64,000 bases of DNA from Methanolobus psychrotolerans (GTDB taxonomy: Archaea > Halobacteriota > Methanosarcinia > Methanosarcinales > Methanosarcinaceae). The stretch spans positions 54,286-118,285 of the forward strand of contig NZ_MBKP01000012.1 of NCBI RefSeq assembly GCF_002243045.1, given 5' to 3'. The translations under genes were made by a program, and so were the position numbers. The notes under the pieces were generated by a model, which did no database searches, was not told the DNA's origin, and saw only the letters and a program-made list of their open reading frames with translations. Each line of letters starts with the position of its first letter. Within the stretch, counting starts at the first letter, position 1. This document shows, piece after piece, positions 8,105 through 16,964 of the stretch.

Positions 8105-9070
8105 ATGGGTAACAAATCACCAGCAGAGCAGAAAAGATGCACGATACTGGATTCCATGGTCGATAACAGGTACCGGTCAGAAATCCCTGCAATAGTGGAT
8201 ATGGTCATAAACAGTTGCTCTGAAAAAGGATGTTTTGACCATCTGGATGCTGCAGTAATACCATCAAAAGAATCGCTTATAGAAATAATAGATCTGATAA
8301 AGGATATTCTCTTCCCCGGATACTTTGGGGACCAGACCGTTGACAGAAACACACTTTCATATCACATCGGGAACGAAATAACCGATCTCTTTGGCAAACT
8401 TTCAAAACAAATAACCAACAGCATCATACAGGAATGTAATCGCTATGATCAGGACTGTACCGATTGCATAGACCGCGGTCAGGAAGAAACATTGAAATTC
8501 CTGAAGAATATCCCTGAATTAAGGGCTATGCTAGCATCGGATATTGTAGCCACATACGAAGGAGACCCGGCGGCTAAAAGTTATGATGAGATCATTTTCA
8601 GTTATCCTGGAATATTTGCCATGACTGTTTACAGGTCAGCGCATCAGCTGCACAGGCAGGGAATATCCACACTTCCCCGGATAATGACCGAATATGCCCA
8701 CAATATAGTTGGAATTGACATTCACCCTGGAGCAAGGATTGGAAAAGGATTCTTTATAGACCATGGGACTGGTGTTGTCATCGGCGAGACCTGTGAGATA
8801 GGGGATAACGTGCGTATCTATCAAGGTGTGACCCTTGGTTCCCTGAGTTTTCCAAAAGATGAAAAAGGAGAACTTATCCGCGGGGAAAAGAGGCACCCTA
8901 CCATAGAAGATGACGTTATCATCTATTCAAATGCAACCATCCTCGGGGGAGGAACAAGAATCGGAGCACGTTCGGTTATTGGCGGAAACGTATGGATAAC
9001 TAAGTCCGTGCCACCGGACACGAAAGTTATCATCGAGGAACCAAGGCTTATCTTCAGAGAAAAAAAGTGA
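8105..9070 (+). CDS. cysE: Serine O-acetyltransferase
   Basis: It makes O-acetylserine from serine and acetyl-CoA, the first step of cysteine synthesis. The 321-residue protein has a long helical N-terminal part (1-190) and a left-handed beta-helix of hexapeptide repeats from about 200 on. Typical signatures are YAHNIVGIDIHPGARIGKGF, FIDHGTGVVIGETCEIGDN, VRIYQGVTLG and ATILGGGTRIGARSVIGGN. The length fits the longer epsilon/EpsC-like serine acetyltransferases rather than the 270-residue enterobacterial form. cysK follows after about 70 bases, so the two very likely form one cysteine operon. Confidence 0.93.
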   Translation: MGNKSPAEQKRCTILDSMVDNRYRSEIPAIVDMVINSCSEKGCFDHLDAAVIPSKESLIEIIDLIKDILFPGYFGDQTVDRNTLSYHIGNEITDLFGKLSKQITNSIIQECNRYDQDCTDCIDRGQEETLKFLKNIPELRAMLASDIVATYEGDPAAKSYDEIIFSYPGIFAMTVYRSAHQLHRQGISTLPRIMTEYAHNIVGIDIHPGARIGKGFFIDHGTGVVIGETCEIGDNVRIYQGVTLGSLSFPKDEKGELIRGEKRHPTIEDDVIIYSNATILGGGTRIGARSVIGGNVWITKSVPPDTKVIIEEPRLIFREKK

Positions 9071-9141
9071 GAATATACCATTGAAAGTATTTTTATTATT
9101 TTGAAATACCAGAATCAACTAATCTAAAAGGAGTTGGGAAA

Positions 9142-10086
9142 ATCCGAATATATGAAGACATTACTAAAACCATTGGTAATACACCACTTGTGCGTTTGAA
9201 CAGGATAACTGAAGGATGCCATGCAACCGTAGTTGCAAAAGTGGAAGCTTTCAATCCCTTAAGTTCTGTCAAGGACCGTATCGCTTTGAATATGATAGAG
9301 ACAGCTGAAAAGGACGGATGCCTCAATAAAGATACTGTCATCGTTGAACCAACTTCAGGAAATACCGGTATTGGACTGGCATTTGTCTGTGCAGCAAAAG
9401 GGTACCGCCTTATTCTGACTATGCCGGAAACAATGAGTATTGAAAGAAGGAAGATCGTTAAGTTGCTGGGTGCTGAGATTATCCTGACACCAGCAAGTAA
9501 AGGCATGAAAGGGGCCATAGATGAGGCCGAAAGAATGGCAAAAGAGATTCCCAATGCTTTTGTCCCTCACCAGTTCATGAACCCTGCAAATCCTGATATC
9601 CACCGCCGTACAACGGCTGAGGAGATATGGAAAGACACAAATGGCAAAGTGGATTTTGTTGTGGCTGGTGTCGGTACAGGTGGAACCATAACCGGAATTT
9701 CAGAAGTTATCAAATCCCGGAAACCCTCTTTTAAGTCAATTGCAGTTGAACCTGAGGATTCGCCCGTTCTTTCCGGCGGCAATCCCGGCCCTCACAAGAT
9801 ACAGGGAATCGGTGCAGGTTTCATCCCCGATGTGCTGAACATGGATATCATCGATGAGGTTATCAAGGTCAGCAACGATGATTCTTTTGAAACTGCAAGA
9901 CAGATTGCAAAAAAGGAAGGAATACTTGCAGGAATATCATGTGGAGCCGCCCTTCATGCAGCTCTGCAGGTGGCAAAAAGAGAAGAGAATACCGGAAAAC
10001 TCATAGTTGTAATATTGCCTGACACCGGTGAGAGATACCTTAGTACAGCACTCACTGATCTTGAAGAAGAAACTATAGCAACATGA
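9142..10086 (+). CDS. cysK: Cysteine synthase (O-acetylserine sulfhydrylase), non-canonical start
   Basis: A PLP enzyme that converts O-acetylserine and sulfide to cysteine. Family motifs are [19 protein letters not shown] at the start, [11 protein letters not shown] with the PLP lysine, [19 protein letters not shown], the [12 protein letters not shown] phosphate loop, and [12 protein letters not shown]. The conserved N-terminus lies upstream of the first canonical in-frame start (GTG 9190), and the frame is open back to a stop at 9082-9084 with no ATG, GTG or TTG. An AAGGAG (9128-9133) sits 8 bases before ATC 9142, which I use as a provisional start. One extra A in the run at 9139-9142 would instead give a TTG start at 9134, but that would abut the ribosome site. 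Confidence 0.88.
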   Translation: MRIYEDITKTIGNTPLVRLNRITEGCHATVVAKVEAFNPLSSVKDRIALNMIETAEKDGCLNKDTVIVEPTSGNTGIGLAFVCAAKGYRLILTMPETMSIERRKIVKLLGAEIILTPASKGMKGAIDEAERMAKEIPNAFVPHQFMNPANPDIHRRTTAEEIWKDTNGKVDFVVAGVGTGGTITGISEVIKSRKPSFKSIAVEPEDSPVLSGGNPGPHKIQGIGAGFIPDVLNMDIIDEVIKVSNDDSFETARQIAKKEGILAGISCGAALHAALQVAKREENTGKLIVVILPDTGERYLSTALTDLEEETIAT

Positions 10087-10088
10087 CT

Positions 10089-10135
10089 GAAAGCAGGTGA
10101 CATCTAGCATTAGAAATAATTAGTCATCTGCCTTC
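10089..10135 (+). terminator. Terminator-like hairpin after cysK
   Basis: GAAAGCAGGTGAC (10089-10101) pairs with GTCATCTGCCTTC (10123-10135) with one wobble and one mismatch. An AT-rich tract with several T runs follows. It lies directly behind the cysK stop and probably ends the cys operon transcript. Confidence 0.55.
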
Positions 10136-10173
10136 ACTTATTATTATTTATTCTGATTTATTTATACCCACAA

Positions 10174-10243
10174 CTTATATATCCAATCAACTTCAAGATT
10201 TATTTGGGAGTATTTAGAACACAGATAATTTGCAACATGGAGT
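10174..10243 (+). promoter_or_regulatory. TATA box and repeated TTGCAAC element upstream of GNAT gene
   Basis: A TATA box, CTTATATAT, lies at 10174-10182. Downstream at 10230-10243 is TTGCAACATGGAGT, followed at once by TGTAAC, so that TTGCAAC and GTTGTAA form an imperfect inverted repeat. The same 14-base element with one change (TTGCAATATGGAGT) is found at 14010-14023 upstream of a histidine kinase gene. This suggests a shared regulator site, or a shared structured leader. Confidence 0.4.
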
Positions 10244-10316
10244 TGTAACTTTGTTTTTCCGGTTTTTTGTTTACCGGTAGATGGAACACATAAAGAAAAT
10301 GGTTTGGGGTAATTGA

Positions 10317-11375
10317 ATGGTAAATATCAGATCTTTTAAAGAAGAAGATAACGAAACCCTGCTAAGTATTGAGAGACTGTGTCCTCAGGGAAATGAAGAA
10401 TGCGCAGTGGCAGTTGATAAGGGACCGGATATAACTGCAAGGTATGATCTTTACGATAACTGGGAGATTCGTGTTGCAGAGGAGAATGACACAACCGTAG
10501 GCTGGATAGGCTGGACTATAAAACAGGGTCCAGAACAAAAATATGTTTACGTAGCTGAGGTTATGGTCCGTCCGGATTACCGGAGACAGGGAATAGCAGT
10601 CAAGCTCCTGAGAGAAGCAGAAAAAGCCGCTCATGATGCCAAAGTCTCACATATCTACTGCTATATATACGAGCCGAATAAACCTTCCATGAAGCTTGCT
10701 GAAAAGCTGGGATACATTCAGGAAAAGGATGTCAGGATAATTGCAATGTCCGCATACAAAAAAGAACATGCAGAAAGAGAGTATGAACTTGCAAGAATAG
10801 ACGGAACGGACCTGCCCGAAGCTGTAAGGCTTATTAACAGTTATTATAATGGAAAAGCTCATTTTTTTCCATTTACTGTACCAAGTTTCAGGACATATGC
10901 GAATCGTGTACTTGGATACGGACTTGAGAACTTCCTTGTGGCAAAATGGAAAGGCAAAATTGTTGCCTGTGGGGGTTTCTGGGACTCTTCGGTTCTCATG
11001 GAAATCACTTACACAAAAGAACCAATGATGTGGAAACTCATGGCAAATGCCTATGGAATACTCAGACATTTCATCAGTATGCCAAGAATACCAGCTGAAG
11101 ACGAGTTCTTTACATTTCATTCCATAGTGGACCATGCATTTGAACCCGAACATGCACTTGCAATGGAAGAGATACTGGACTACTGCAATAACCTCATGTT
11201 CGATACTAAATGTGAGTTCTTTGGGACATATACAGACCCTGATGACCCAATACTTGAAGTTGTAAAGAAATTCAAACCACTGTCTGAAACAATGTACCTC
11301 TACGCAAAACCAGTTTCAGGAAAACTACCTGATTTCAGCAGTATCTATGTGGATTGCAGAGACCCGATACTCTGA
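10317..11375 (+). CDS. Tandem GNAT acetyltransferase
   Basis: A 352-residue protein. Residues 1-145 are a complete GNAT domain, with VYVAEVMVRPDYRRQGIAVK as the acetyl-CoA binding region and MKLAEKLGYIQEKD as the closing strands. The rest (150-352) looks like a second, diverged GNAT fold (ENFLVAKWKGKIVACGGFWD) without a clear Q/RxxGxG/A loop. The acceptor cannot be predicted; acetylation of a small molecule or protein N-terminus are both possible. It has a leader of about 130 bases with a conserved element. The next gene starts 2 bases after its stop, so transcription is probably coupled. Confidence 0.75.
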   Translation: MVNIRSFKEEDNETLLSIERLCPQGNEECAVAVDKGPDITARYDLYDNWEIRVAEENDTTVGWIGWTIKQGPEQKYVYVAEVMVRPDYRRQGIAVKLLREAEKAAHDAKVSHIYCYIYEPNKPSMKLAEKLGYIQEKDVRIIAMSAYKKEHAEREYELARIDGTDLPEAVRLINSYYNGKAHFFPFTVPSFRTYANRVLGYGLENFLVAKWKGKIVACGGFWDSSVLMEITYTKEPMMWKLMANAYGILRHFISMPRIPAEDEFFTFHSIVDHAFEPEHALAMEEILDYCNNLMFDTKCEFFGTYTDPDDPILEVVKKFKPLSETMYLYAKPVSGKLPDFSSIYVDCRDPIL

Positions 11376-11377
11376 AA

Positions 11378-12220
11378 ATGAAACACATAATTCCAGGAAC
11401 CGGAAAGAGGGGGGATATATTGACGGATCCACATTCCTTTTTCTCTGCAGATACAAGAAACATGAATGACAGTACGCATGACTTGAAACAAGAACTGGAG
11501 ACTTTTAAAAGTATAAGGTCTGCTTTCATGAAGTGGACTCTGTATCTTTTACCCTGGGCCATATTGATAACAATCATATTCATAATATTGAACTATCAGG
11601 TAAATGCCGGGAGAATTATGTATATCACAGGTCTTCTTACAGCAGCAATGAGCCTGTTTGCCTTCCAGATACTAATGCAAAAGATTCCCCGGACCTTCAA
11701 AACCATATGGGACCGGAAAATAGTTATTGAATGTGAATCAGCTTCACCGGATGTGGAACAAGAGACAGGCCTTCCTGATGAACATGAAAAGATAACAGGC
11801 AGAAATCATCTTGAAATGAAATATCTTGAATTCATCCGCAATCTAGAGAAACTCGTGAACAACCCATTCCAGTTCCTGTCTGGTATCTTCTTTTCACTTT
11901 TTGTTCTCACCTGGCAGTACAGCTCAAAGGGTGAATTCCTCATAGCTTTCATCATCGGAATAATGGCATGGAAAATGACAATAACTGCCATATATGTATG
12001 GAAAATAGGGAAATATTTTTGCATTGAACCACAACTCGGACATGCTGATAAATGCGGAGGGCTGTCTCCTCTGGGTGAGCTTTGCCTTTGGAACGCACTT
12101 ATAGTTACCATACCCGCGATATATCTGGGTTCCTGGATTGTCATCGGTATGATAACTGAACCCCAGACAGCATATTTTATTATTTTTGCTAAATATAGTG
12201 AACTTTTCTTTAAATCCTGA
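11378..12220 (+). pseudogene. N-terminal fragment of a broken integral membrane protein gene
   Basis: This frame encodes four hydrophobic segments (near WTLYLLPWAILITIIFII, IMYITGLLTAAMSLFAFQIL, FQFLSGIFFSLFVLTWQY and LWNALIVTIPAIYLGSWIVI) separated by an acidic loop. It stops after IIFAKYSELFFKS, in the middle of what should be the last membrane region. The missing C-terminal part of the same type of protein is encoded about 160 bases downstream, at 12383-12735. The start at ATG 11378 lies 2 bases after the GNAT stop. The function of the family is unknown. Confidence 0.6.
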
Positions 12221-12382
12221 GTTCCCAAGTTTTAAGCGCATATCAGCAGGAGATGTAAATAGAAAACGCCACTAGAATTTGATTTTTACTTCTTGCCAAA
12301 CGGAATAATGTTGTAAAATATAAGCACATATTTCCGCATCAAGAGACGCGTATGCGCCTAAAAAGGCGGAAGTCAGGTTAAA

Positions 12383-12735
12383 TTGCTTTTTGTACCGGTG
12401 TTCTTTGCTCTTATAGCCTTTTTCCTGCCTCTGTGGAGCACCCACCAACTGATGCTCAGATGGAAAGAGAAAAAACAATCCCAACTGGACCATCTGGGGC
12501 AGTGCATCGATCGTCTTGAGTGTAAGATATTTGAGGAAGCTGAAAGCATGGACAAAAAGGAATATGAATATATTTTCAGGGAGCGTGAATTGATGGAGCA
12601 CGTCTATAAACAGAACAAGATGATACCTGTCTGGCCATCAATATTGAGATCATTCTTAAATTGCTGCTTTCACAAAGTATCCCTTTTTTCGGAATTATCT
12701 CACAGACTTTCAATTTCATAAGGAAGCTATCCTGA
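12383..12735 (+). pseudogene. C-terminal fragment of the broken membrane protein gene, with a frameshift
   Basis: The fragment opens with a membrane segment (LFVPVFFALIAFFLPLW) followed by a long coiled coil that ends KQNKMIPVWP. At about 12635-12638 the frame slips. One added base in ggccatc gives VWPINIEIILKLLLSQS, then a hydrophobic end, with a stop at 12733-12735. A coiled coil followed by PxWP and a hydrophobic tail is the usual end of this four- to five-helix membrane protein family, so I join it to the 11378 fragment. Between the halves are about 160 bases that contain a hairpin (CGCCT/AGGCG) and no gene. Confidence 0.55.
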
Positions 12736-12802
12736 TAAATCCACTGCGAAAATAGCTCTTATCAGTTAACAATAAAAAGTACCTGAACCTTCTTACTTAC
12801 TA

Positions 12803-13891
12803 ATGGAACGCGTGATAATCCATGTGGACATGGACTACTTCTATGCTGCAATAGAAGAGAGAGAAGATCCTTCCCTTAAAGGAAAGGCCGTTGTAGTCTG
12901 CATGTACTCTAACAGGGGAGAATCCGGTGGAGCGGTAAGCACTTCTAATTATGTTGCCAGGGAGGCTGGTATTCATTCTGCAATGCCCTGCAAACTGGCA
13001 AGATCCAAAAGTCCCGATGCTGTATTCCTGCCGGTACGCAAGCCTTTCTACGAGGACGTTTCTGCAAAAGTGATGGAGATATTGAGATCCAATGCAGACA
13101 GCGAGGAAAGGTTTGAGAAAATTAGTATTGATGAGGCATTCCTGGATATTACCGAATCATGCAAAGGTGATTATGAACTTGCAGAGGAAATAGGCCAGAG
13201 AATAAAAGAGGAAGTAAAGTCCCGTGAAAGGATAACTTGTTCTGTAGGCATAGGTCCTAACAAACTCATTGCCAAGATGGCATCCTCTTTCCAGAAACCT
13301 GATGGCATAACCGTTGTGATACCTGAAGATGCGCAAGGATTTCTCAAGCCCATGCCTGTGAAGAAATTATGGGGAATAGGGAGGGTTACAGAGGATAAGT
13401 TATCTGAAATGGGGATCAGGATAGTTGAAGAACTGGCTGCTTTTGATGTCATGGAACTCATCTCTGTATTTGGAAAGAACAAAGGCATGTGGCTCAAGCA
13501 GGCTGCATCCGGTATTGATGAAACTCCTGTGAAGGAAAGAACAACTACTGACCAGATAGGCAGGATGGCATCGCTTAAGACTGACAGCAGAAATGGAACT
13601 ATGATATTTTCATTGCTTGATGAACTTATAGATGATGTCATAAGCAAAGTAAAAGCAAGGAAAGTGTCTTTCCGTTCAGTGACAGTAACTGTTATATTTT
13701 CAAATTTTAAAACTTCAACAAAGAGTCGCACATTCGGTCATGCCATAAGTGACCAGGATATACTCAGCGGAAATGTAAAAGAAATGATGAACCAGTTCCT
13801 TGAGGAAAGTACAATTGACTTCAGGAGAATAGGGGTCAGGGTAGACAGCCTGCAGGAAGCCACCGGACAGAAAAACCTGTTTGATTTTTGA
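12803..13891 (+). CDS. dinB: DNA polymerase IV (Y-family)
   Basis: An error-prone polymerase for bypass of DNA damage. The 362-residue protein has the Y-family motifs IIHVDMDYFYAAIEERE at the N-terminus, with the first metal-binding aspartates, ISIDEAFLDIT with the second acidic pair, and CSVGIGPNKLIAKMAS. Next come a helix-hairpin-helix (KLWGIGRVTEDKLSEMG) and a little-finger domain. The C-terminal QEATGQKNLFDF ends in a PIP-box-like QxxLFDF, so it probably binds the PCNA clamp. The start ATG 12803 follows the pseudogene by 68 bases. No SOS-type site is visible. Confidence 0.95.
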   Translation: MERVIIHVDMDYFYAAIEEREDPSLKGKAVVVCMYSNRGESGGAVSTSNYVAREAGIHSAMPCKLARSKSPDAVFLPVRKPFYEDVSAKVMEILRSNADSEERFEKISIDEAFLDITESCKGDYELAEEIGQRIKEEVKSRERITCSVGIGPNKLIAKMASSFQKPDGITVVIPEDAQGFLKPMPVKKLWGIGRVTEDKLSEMGIRIVEELAAFDVMELISVFGKNKGMWLKQAASGIDETPVKERTTTDQIGRMASLKTDSRNGTMIFSLLDELIDDVISKVKARKVSFRSVTVTVIFSNFKTSTKSRTFGHAISDQDILSGNVKEMMNQFLEESTIDFRRIGVRVDSLQEATGQKNLFDF

Positions 13892-14362
13892 TGGATAGAG
13901 TTATGATAATAGATTACAGTATTATTGTTGTAAATATCATATTGTGACAGGTGACAGATGAGATGCGCTTTGCTTCAATTGAAGCAAGGAATATGGCATA
14001 ATAAAGTTGTTGCAATATGGAGTAATTATGATTATGACGCAGATGCACGTTTTAGTAAATATTGCAACACAAAATTGTAAGTATTATATCAAATATTGAT
14101 TTTTGTTAAATATCTGATATTTGATATATTATGTCTTTATAATTTTATTCAATCTCCCAATATAGATTTTATACTTGATTTCTCAGGAAAGCTGAAATCA
14201 AGAAGTCATTTATGACTATCATTCTCATCATCATATCAATTCATGCAGGATACATATAAATATGAGAATTCAAGACTGTTTCTCAGTAAGTAGTATAAAA
14301 TTATACTATAGATATAACAAATTACAGGATAAGATTGTTATTTCGATAACTGAGGGATTCAT
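13892..14362 (+). promoter_or_regulatory. Leader region rich in inverted repeats upstream of histidine kinase
   Basis: A stretch of about 470 bases without a gene. It contains an 18-bp perfect palindrome, TTGCTTCAATTGAAGCAA (13970-13987). GTTGCAATAT (14009-14018) is matched by ATATTGCAAC (14059-14068). AAATATC-T-GATATTT lies near 14107-14121, and a hairpin CTTGATTTC/GAAATCAAG at 14174-14202. The density of symmetrical sequences is well above that of other intergenic regions here and suggests operators or a structured leader controlling the kinase. Confidence 0.45.
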
Positions 14363-15955
14363 ATTTCAACCGACGAAATAAAAAACGATGAGCTAAAGAA
14401 TTACCAGCTCAACATCTTAAAAAAAACCCTTGCATCGGTACAGGATCTTATAGTCGTTATAGACCGTGAACTGAGAATTGTAACAAGCAACTGGAAGAAC
14501 TGTGATTCAATACCTGCAAACGAAAAACAGGGGCACCCTTTCTGCTATAACTGCCTGATGCAGCGCATCACACCATGTGAACAATGTCGTCTCCTTGAAG
14601 TATTTGCAACCGGAGCATGCAGAAAATTTGAGATAGAAGACCCTCTTGATAACAAGACAAAACTCATCGAGCTGTCTCCTGTTTTTGATGAGGACGGCAA
14701 TGTAACAATGGTCGTCAGACATGCAAAGGATATAAGTGAGCGCAAATCTGTGGAGAAAGTCCTGCAGATGAGGGAGAAACAACAGGCTGCTGTTGCCAAA
14801 CTGGGACAGGACGGACTTGCCGGAGCGGGCCTTGATACCCTTATGCAGGAATCTGTCAAACTTGTAACCAGCACACTTGATGTTGAATATTGCAGGATAA
14901 TGAAACATGAGAATGCTAATTCAGTAATGGTTGCAGGTGTCGGATGGGAAGAAGAATGTGAAATTAAGCCTGAAAATGAGAAAAATGAGATCGTCTGTTA
15001 CACCCTCTATTCAGGTGAAAGAGAAATAGTTCATGAGAACAGACCACAGGAGAAATTCAGTGGCTTATCCCTGCTGAAAAGTCATGGGATAGTCAGCGGC
15101 ATGGATGTAACAATCGGAAGCAGGGAAAAGCCTTTTGGAACTATGAATGTGCATACAACTCAAAAAAGAGTCTTTACAAATGATGATATGCACTTTGTGC
15201 AGTCTTTGGCCAATGTGCTTGCCGAATCCCTTAGCAGGAAGCAGACTGAAGAGAACCTTAAAAAATACGCCAGAGAACTTGAGGATGCAAACTATCTCAA
15301 AGTGCTGTTCACTGACATACTTACACATGACCTGCTCAACCCTGCAAATATAATAAGGGGTTTCACTGAGGAACTCATTATTCTGGAAGATGAGGAAAGC
15401 AAGAAAAACCTCCTTGACAGGATACACAAGAACAACGAAAAGCTGATCTATATGATAGAGTCGGCTTCTAAGTTCATTAAACTGGAATCTATCGAAGACA
15501 TCAGATTTGAAGAGCAGGATTTTGTACCGATTCTGGATAAGGTCGTCAGGAACTTTGGTCCTGAATTGAAGAAAAAGGACATTGAACTGGATTTCAAATC
15601 AGCAAGAGAATGTCCTTCACTTATTAATCCTCTTATAGAGGAAGTATTCCTGAACCTGCTTTCAAACGCCATTAAATACAGCCCTCCAAAAGGAAAAATA
15701 ACTATTAATATCTCAGATATCGGAGACAAATGGAAAATCATGGTTAGTGATGTTGGTCCCGGTATCAGCAATGAGGACAAGGCCATGATATTTGAGCGCT
15801 TCAGGCGGGCAGACAAAGGAAGCGTAAAGGGAAGCGGTCTTGGACTTGCCATTGTCAAGAGAATAGTTGAACTTCACAACGGAGAGGCCGGAGTAGACAG
15901 CAATCCACTTGGCAGGGGAAGTATATTCTGGTTCACTGTTAAAAAAGCACTATGA
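14363..15955 (+). CDS. Cysteine-rich PAS-GAF sensor histidine kinase, non-AUG start
   Basis: A cytoplasmic sensor kinase of about 530 residues. The N-terminal PAS-like domain (LASVQDLIVVIDRELRIV) contains CYNC...CEQC near residues 58-72, able to bind a metal, heme or Fe-S cluster. It is followed by a GAF domain (about 135-290). The kinase core has an H-box FTDILTHDLLNPANIIRGF, N-box LLSNAIKYSP, G1 SDVGPGIS and G2 GSGLGLAIVKRIVELH. The reading frame is open and PAS-like back to a TGA at 14351-14353 but has no ATG, GTG or TTG before 14558. I place the start provisionally at ATT 14363, 6 bases after GAGGG. No response regulator is adjacent. Confidence 0.8.
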   Translation: MSTDEIKNDELKNYQLNILKKTLASVQDLIVVIDRELRIVTSNWKNCDSIPANEKQGHPFCYNCLMQRITPCEQCRLLEVFATGACRKFEIEDPLDNKTKLIELSPVFDEDGNVTMVVRHAKDISERKSVEKVLQMREKQQAAVAKLGQDGLAGAGLDTLMQESVKLVTSTLDVEYCRIMKHENANSVMVAGVGWEEECEIKPENEKNEIVCYTLYSGEREIVHENRPQEKFSGLSLLKSHGIVSGMDVTIGSREKPFGTMNVHTTQKRVFTNDDMHFVQSLANVLAESLSRKQTEENLKKYARELEDANYLKVLFTDILTHDLLNPANIIRGFTEELIILEDEESKKNLLDRIHKNNEKLIYMIESASKFIKLESIEDIRFEEQDFVPILDKVVRNFGPELKKKDIELDFKSARECPSLINPLIEEVFLNLLSNAIKYSPPKGKITINISDIGDKWKIMVSDVGPGISNEDKAMIFERFRRADKGSVKGSGLGLAIVKRIVELHNGEAGVDSNPLGRGSIFWFTVKKAL

Positions 15956-15990
15956 ACCCGACTAAGTAAAAAGAGGCATAATTTTCTTTT

Positions 15991-16776
15991 TCATCTCTTT
16001 TTCTTTTTACTGATCTCAATATCTACTTTAACTTTCCTGATGGCAAGATCCATTGCAAGCCCGCGTAACATCCATCTAAGTACAGATGCCTGATGACTTA
16101 CATTATCGGGAAATTCCTTCTGCACAATGACAGATGCCTTTTCCCCGACTTCTTTCTGTAATTCATCAAGTCTCTTTCTGGAAAAAGCATCCATACCACC
16201 TGTTTTCAATTGAGCGAATGATTTAAAACCGGGAGAAGAGGAGGTATTCAATTCATTTATGCTCAGTTTTAATTGAGGAGAAACAGGCGATGAGTTTACA
16301 TCCGCAACGAATCTTCTTTCTTCTGGTCTGACAGGTGAAGCTTTTGATGGAATGTTCGCTGAGTTTTTTGACGATGACTTAGGCATTGCCAGCCTGTCAG
16401 CCATGCTGTTCTGTTCCCTGGGTATCCAGCCAAACTTAACCTGAAGACCACTTTTATTGATTGTAGATGATATCTGCTTATTTATCTCTGCAAGGTTGGG
16501 ATTATTGATCTTCCATTTACCTGACATCTGGTTTATAACGAGTCTGCTGTCACCATAAACCTGAAGAGGACCTTTACCACCAAATTTCAGGTAGGCAAGT
16601 ATTCCCTCTTTCAGTGCAGTATACTCAGCAACATTATTGGTATTTACAGATGAAGGCTTTTTTTCCTTGCTGCCTTCTGTGGGAGTCTTGCCACTGCTCC
16701 AGTTAATAACCCATCCAAAACCCATAATTCCTCCTGGATTGGGGTCACAGGAGCCGTCAAAGTTCAGTGTGTCCAT
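15991..16776 (-). CDS. rnhA: RNase HI-type ribonuclease with C-terminal extension
   Basis: It would remove RNA from RNA-DNA hybrids. The first 140 residues are an RNase HI fold with all four acidic residues in context: FDGSCDPNPGG (Asp near 7), NVAEYTAL (Glu), YGDSRLVI (Asp) and NSMADRLA (Asp). The remaining 120 residues form a serine-rich linker and a helical tail (RKRLDELQKEVGEKASVIV) that is not part of the catalytic domain and may bind nucleic acid or a partner. It stands alone and converges with the kinase gene. Confidence 0.85.
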   Translation of the reverse strand: MDTLNFDGSCDPNPGGIMGFGWVINWSSGKTPTEGSKEKKPSSVNTNNVAEYTALKEGILAYLKFGGKGPLQVYGDSRLVINQMSGKWKINNPNLAEINKQISSTINKSGLQVKFGWIPREQNSMADRLAMPKSSSKNSANIPSKASPVRPEERRFVADVNSSPVSPQLKLSINELNTSSSPGFKSFAQLKTGGMDAFSRKRLDELQKEVGEKASVIVQKEFPDNVSHQASVLRWMLRGLAMDLAIRKVKVDIEISKKKKR

Positions 16777-16964
16777 AGTATGGTTGAAAGTTAGTCATTG
16801 CTTTTGTATCTTTAGGTGCTGAAGACAAAAAAGAAGATATAAGCTTCTGGTCTATTTTTTAAATAACTATTTAAATAAAAGTGATAAGTGTGAGTTTCCC
16901 CGCACTACCTTATTTTTTATCCTTTTTTACATCTAACTACTCAAACCTAGTCCAAGCTTTAGAT

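Noticed and set aside
12300..12382. Complete mobile element between the halves of the broken membrane gene
   Set aside because: There is a hairpin, but no terminal inverted repeats, no target duplication and no transposase could be shown.
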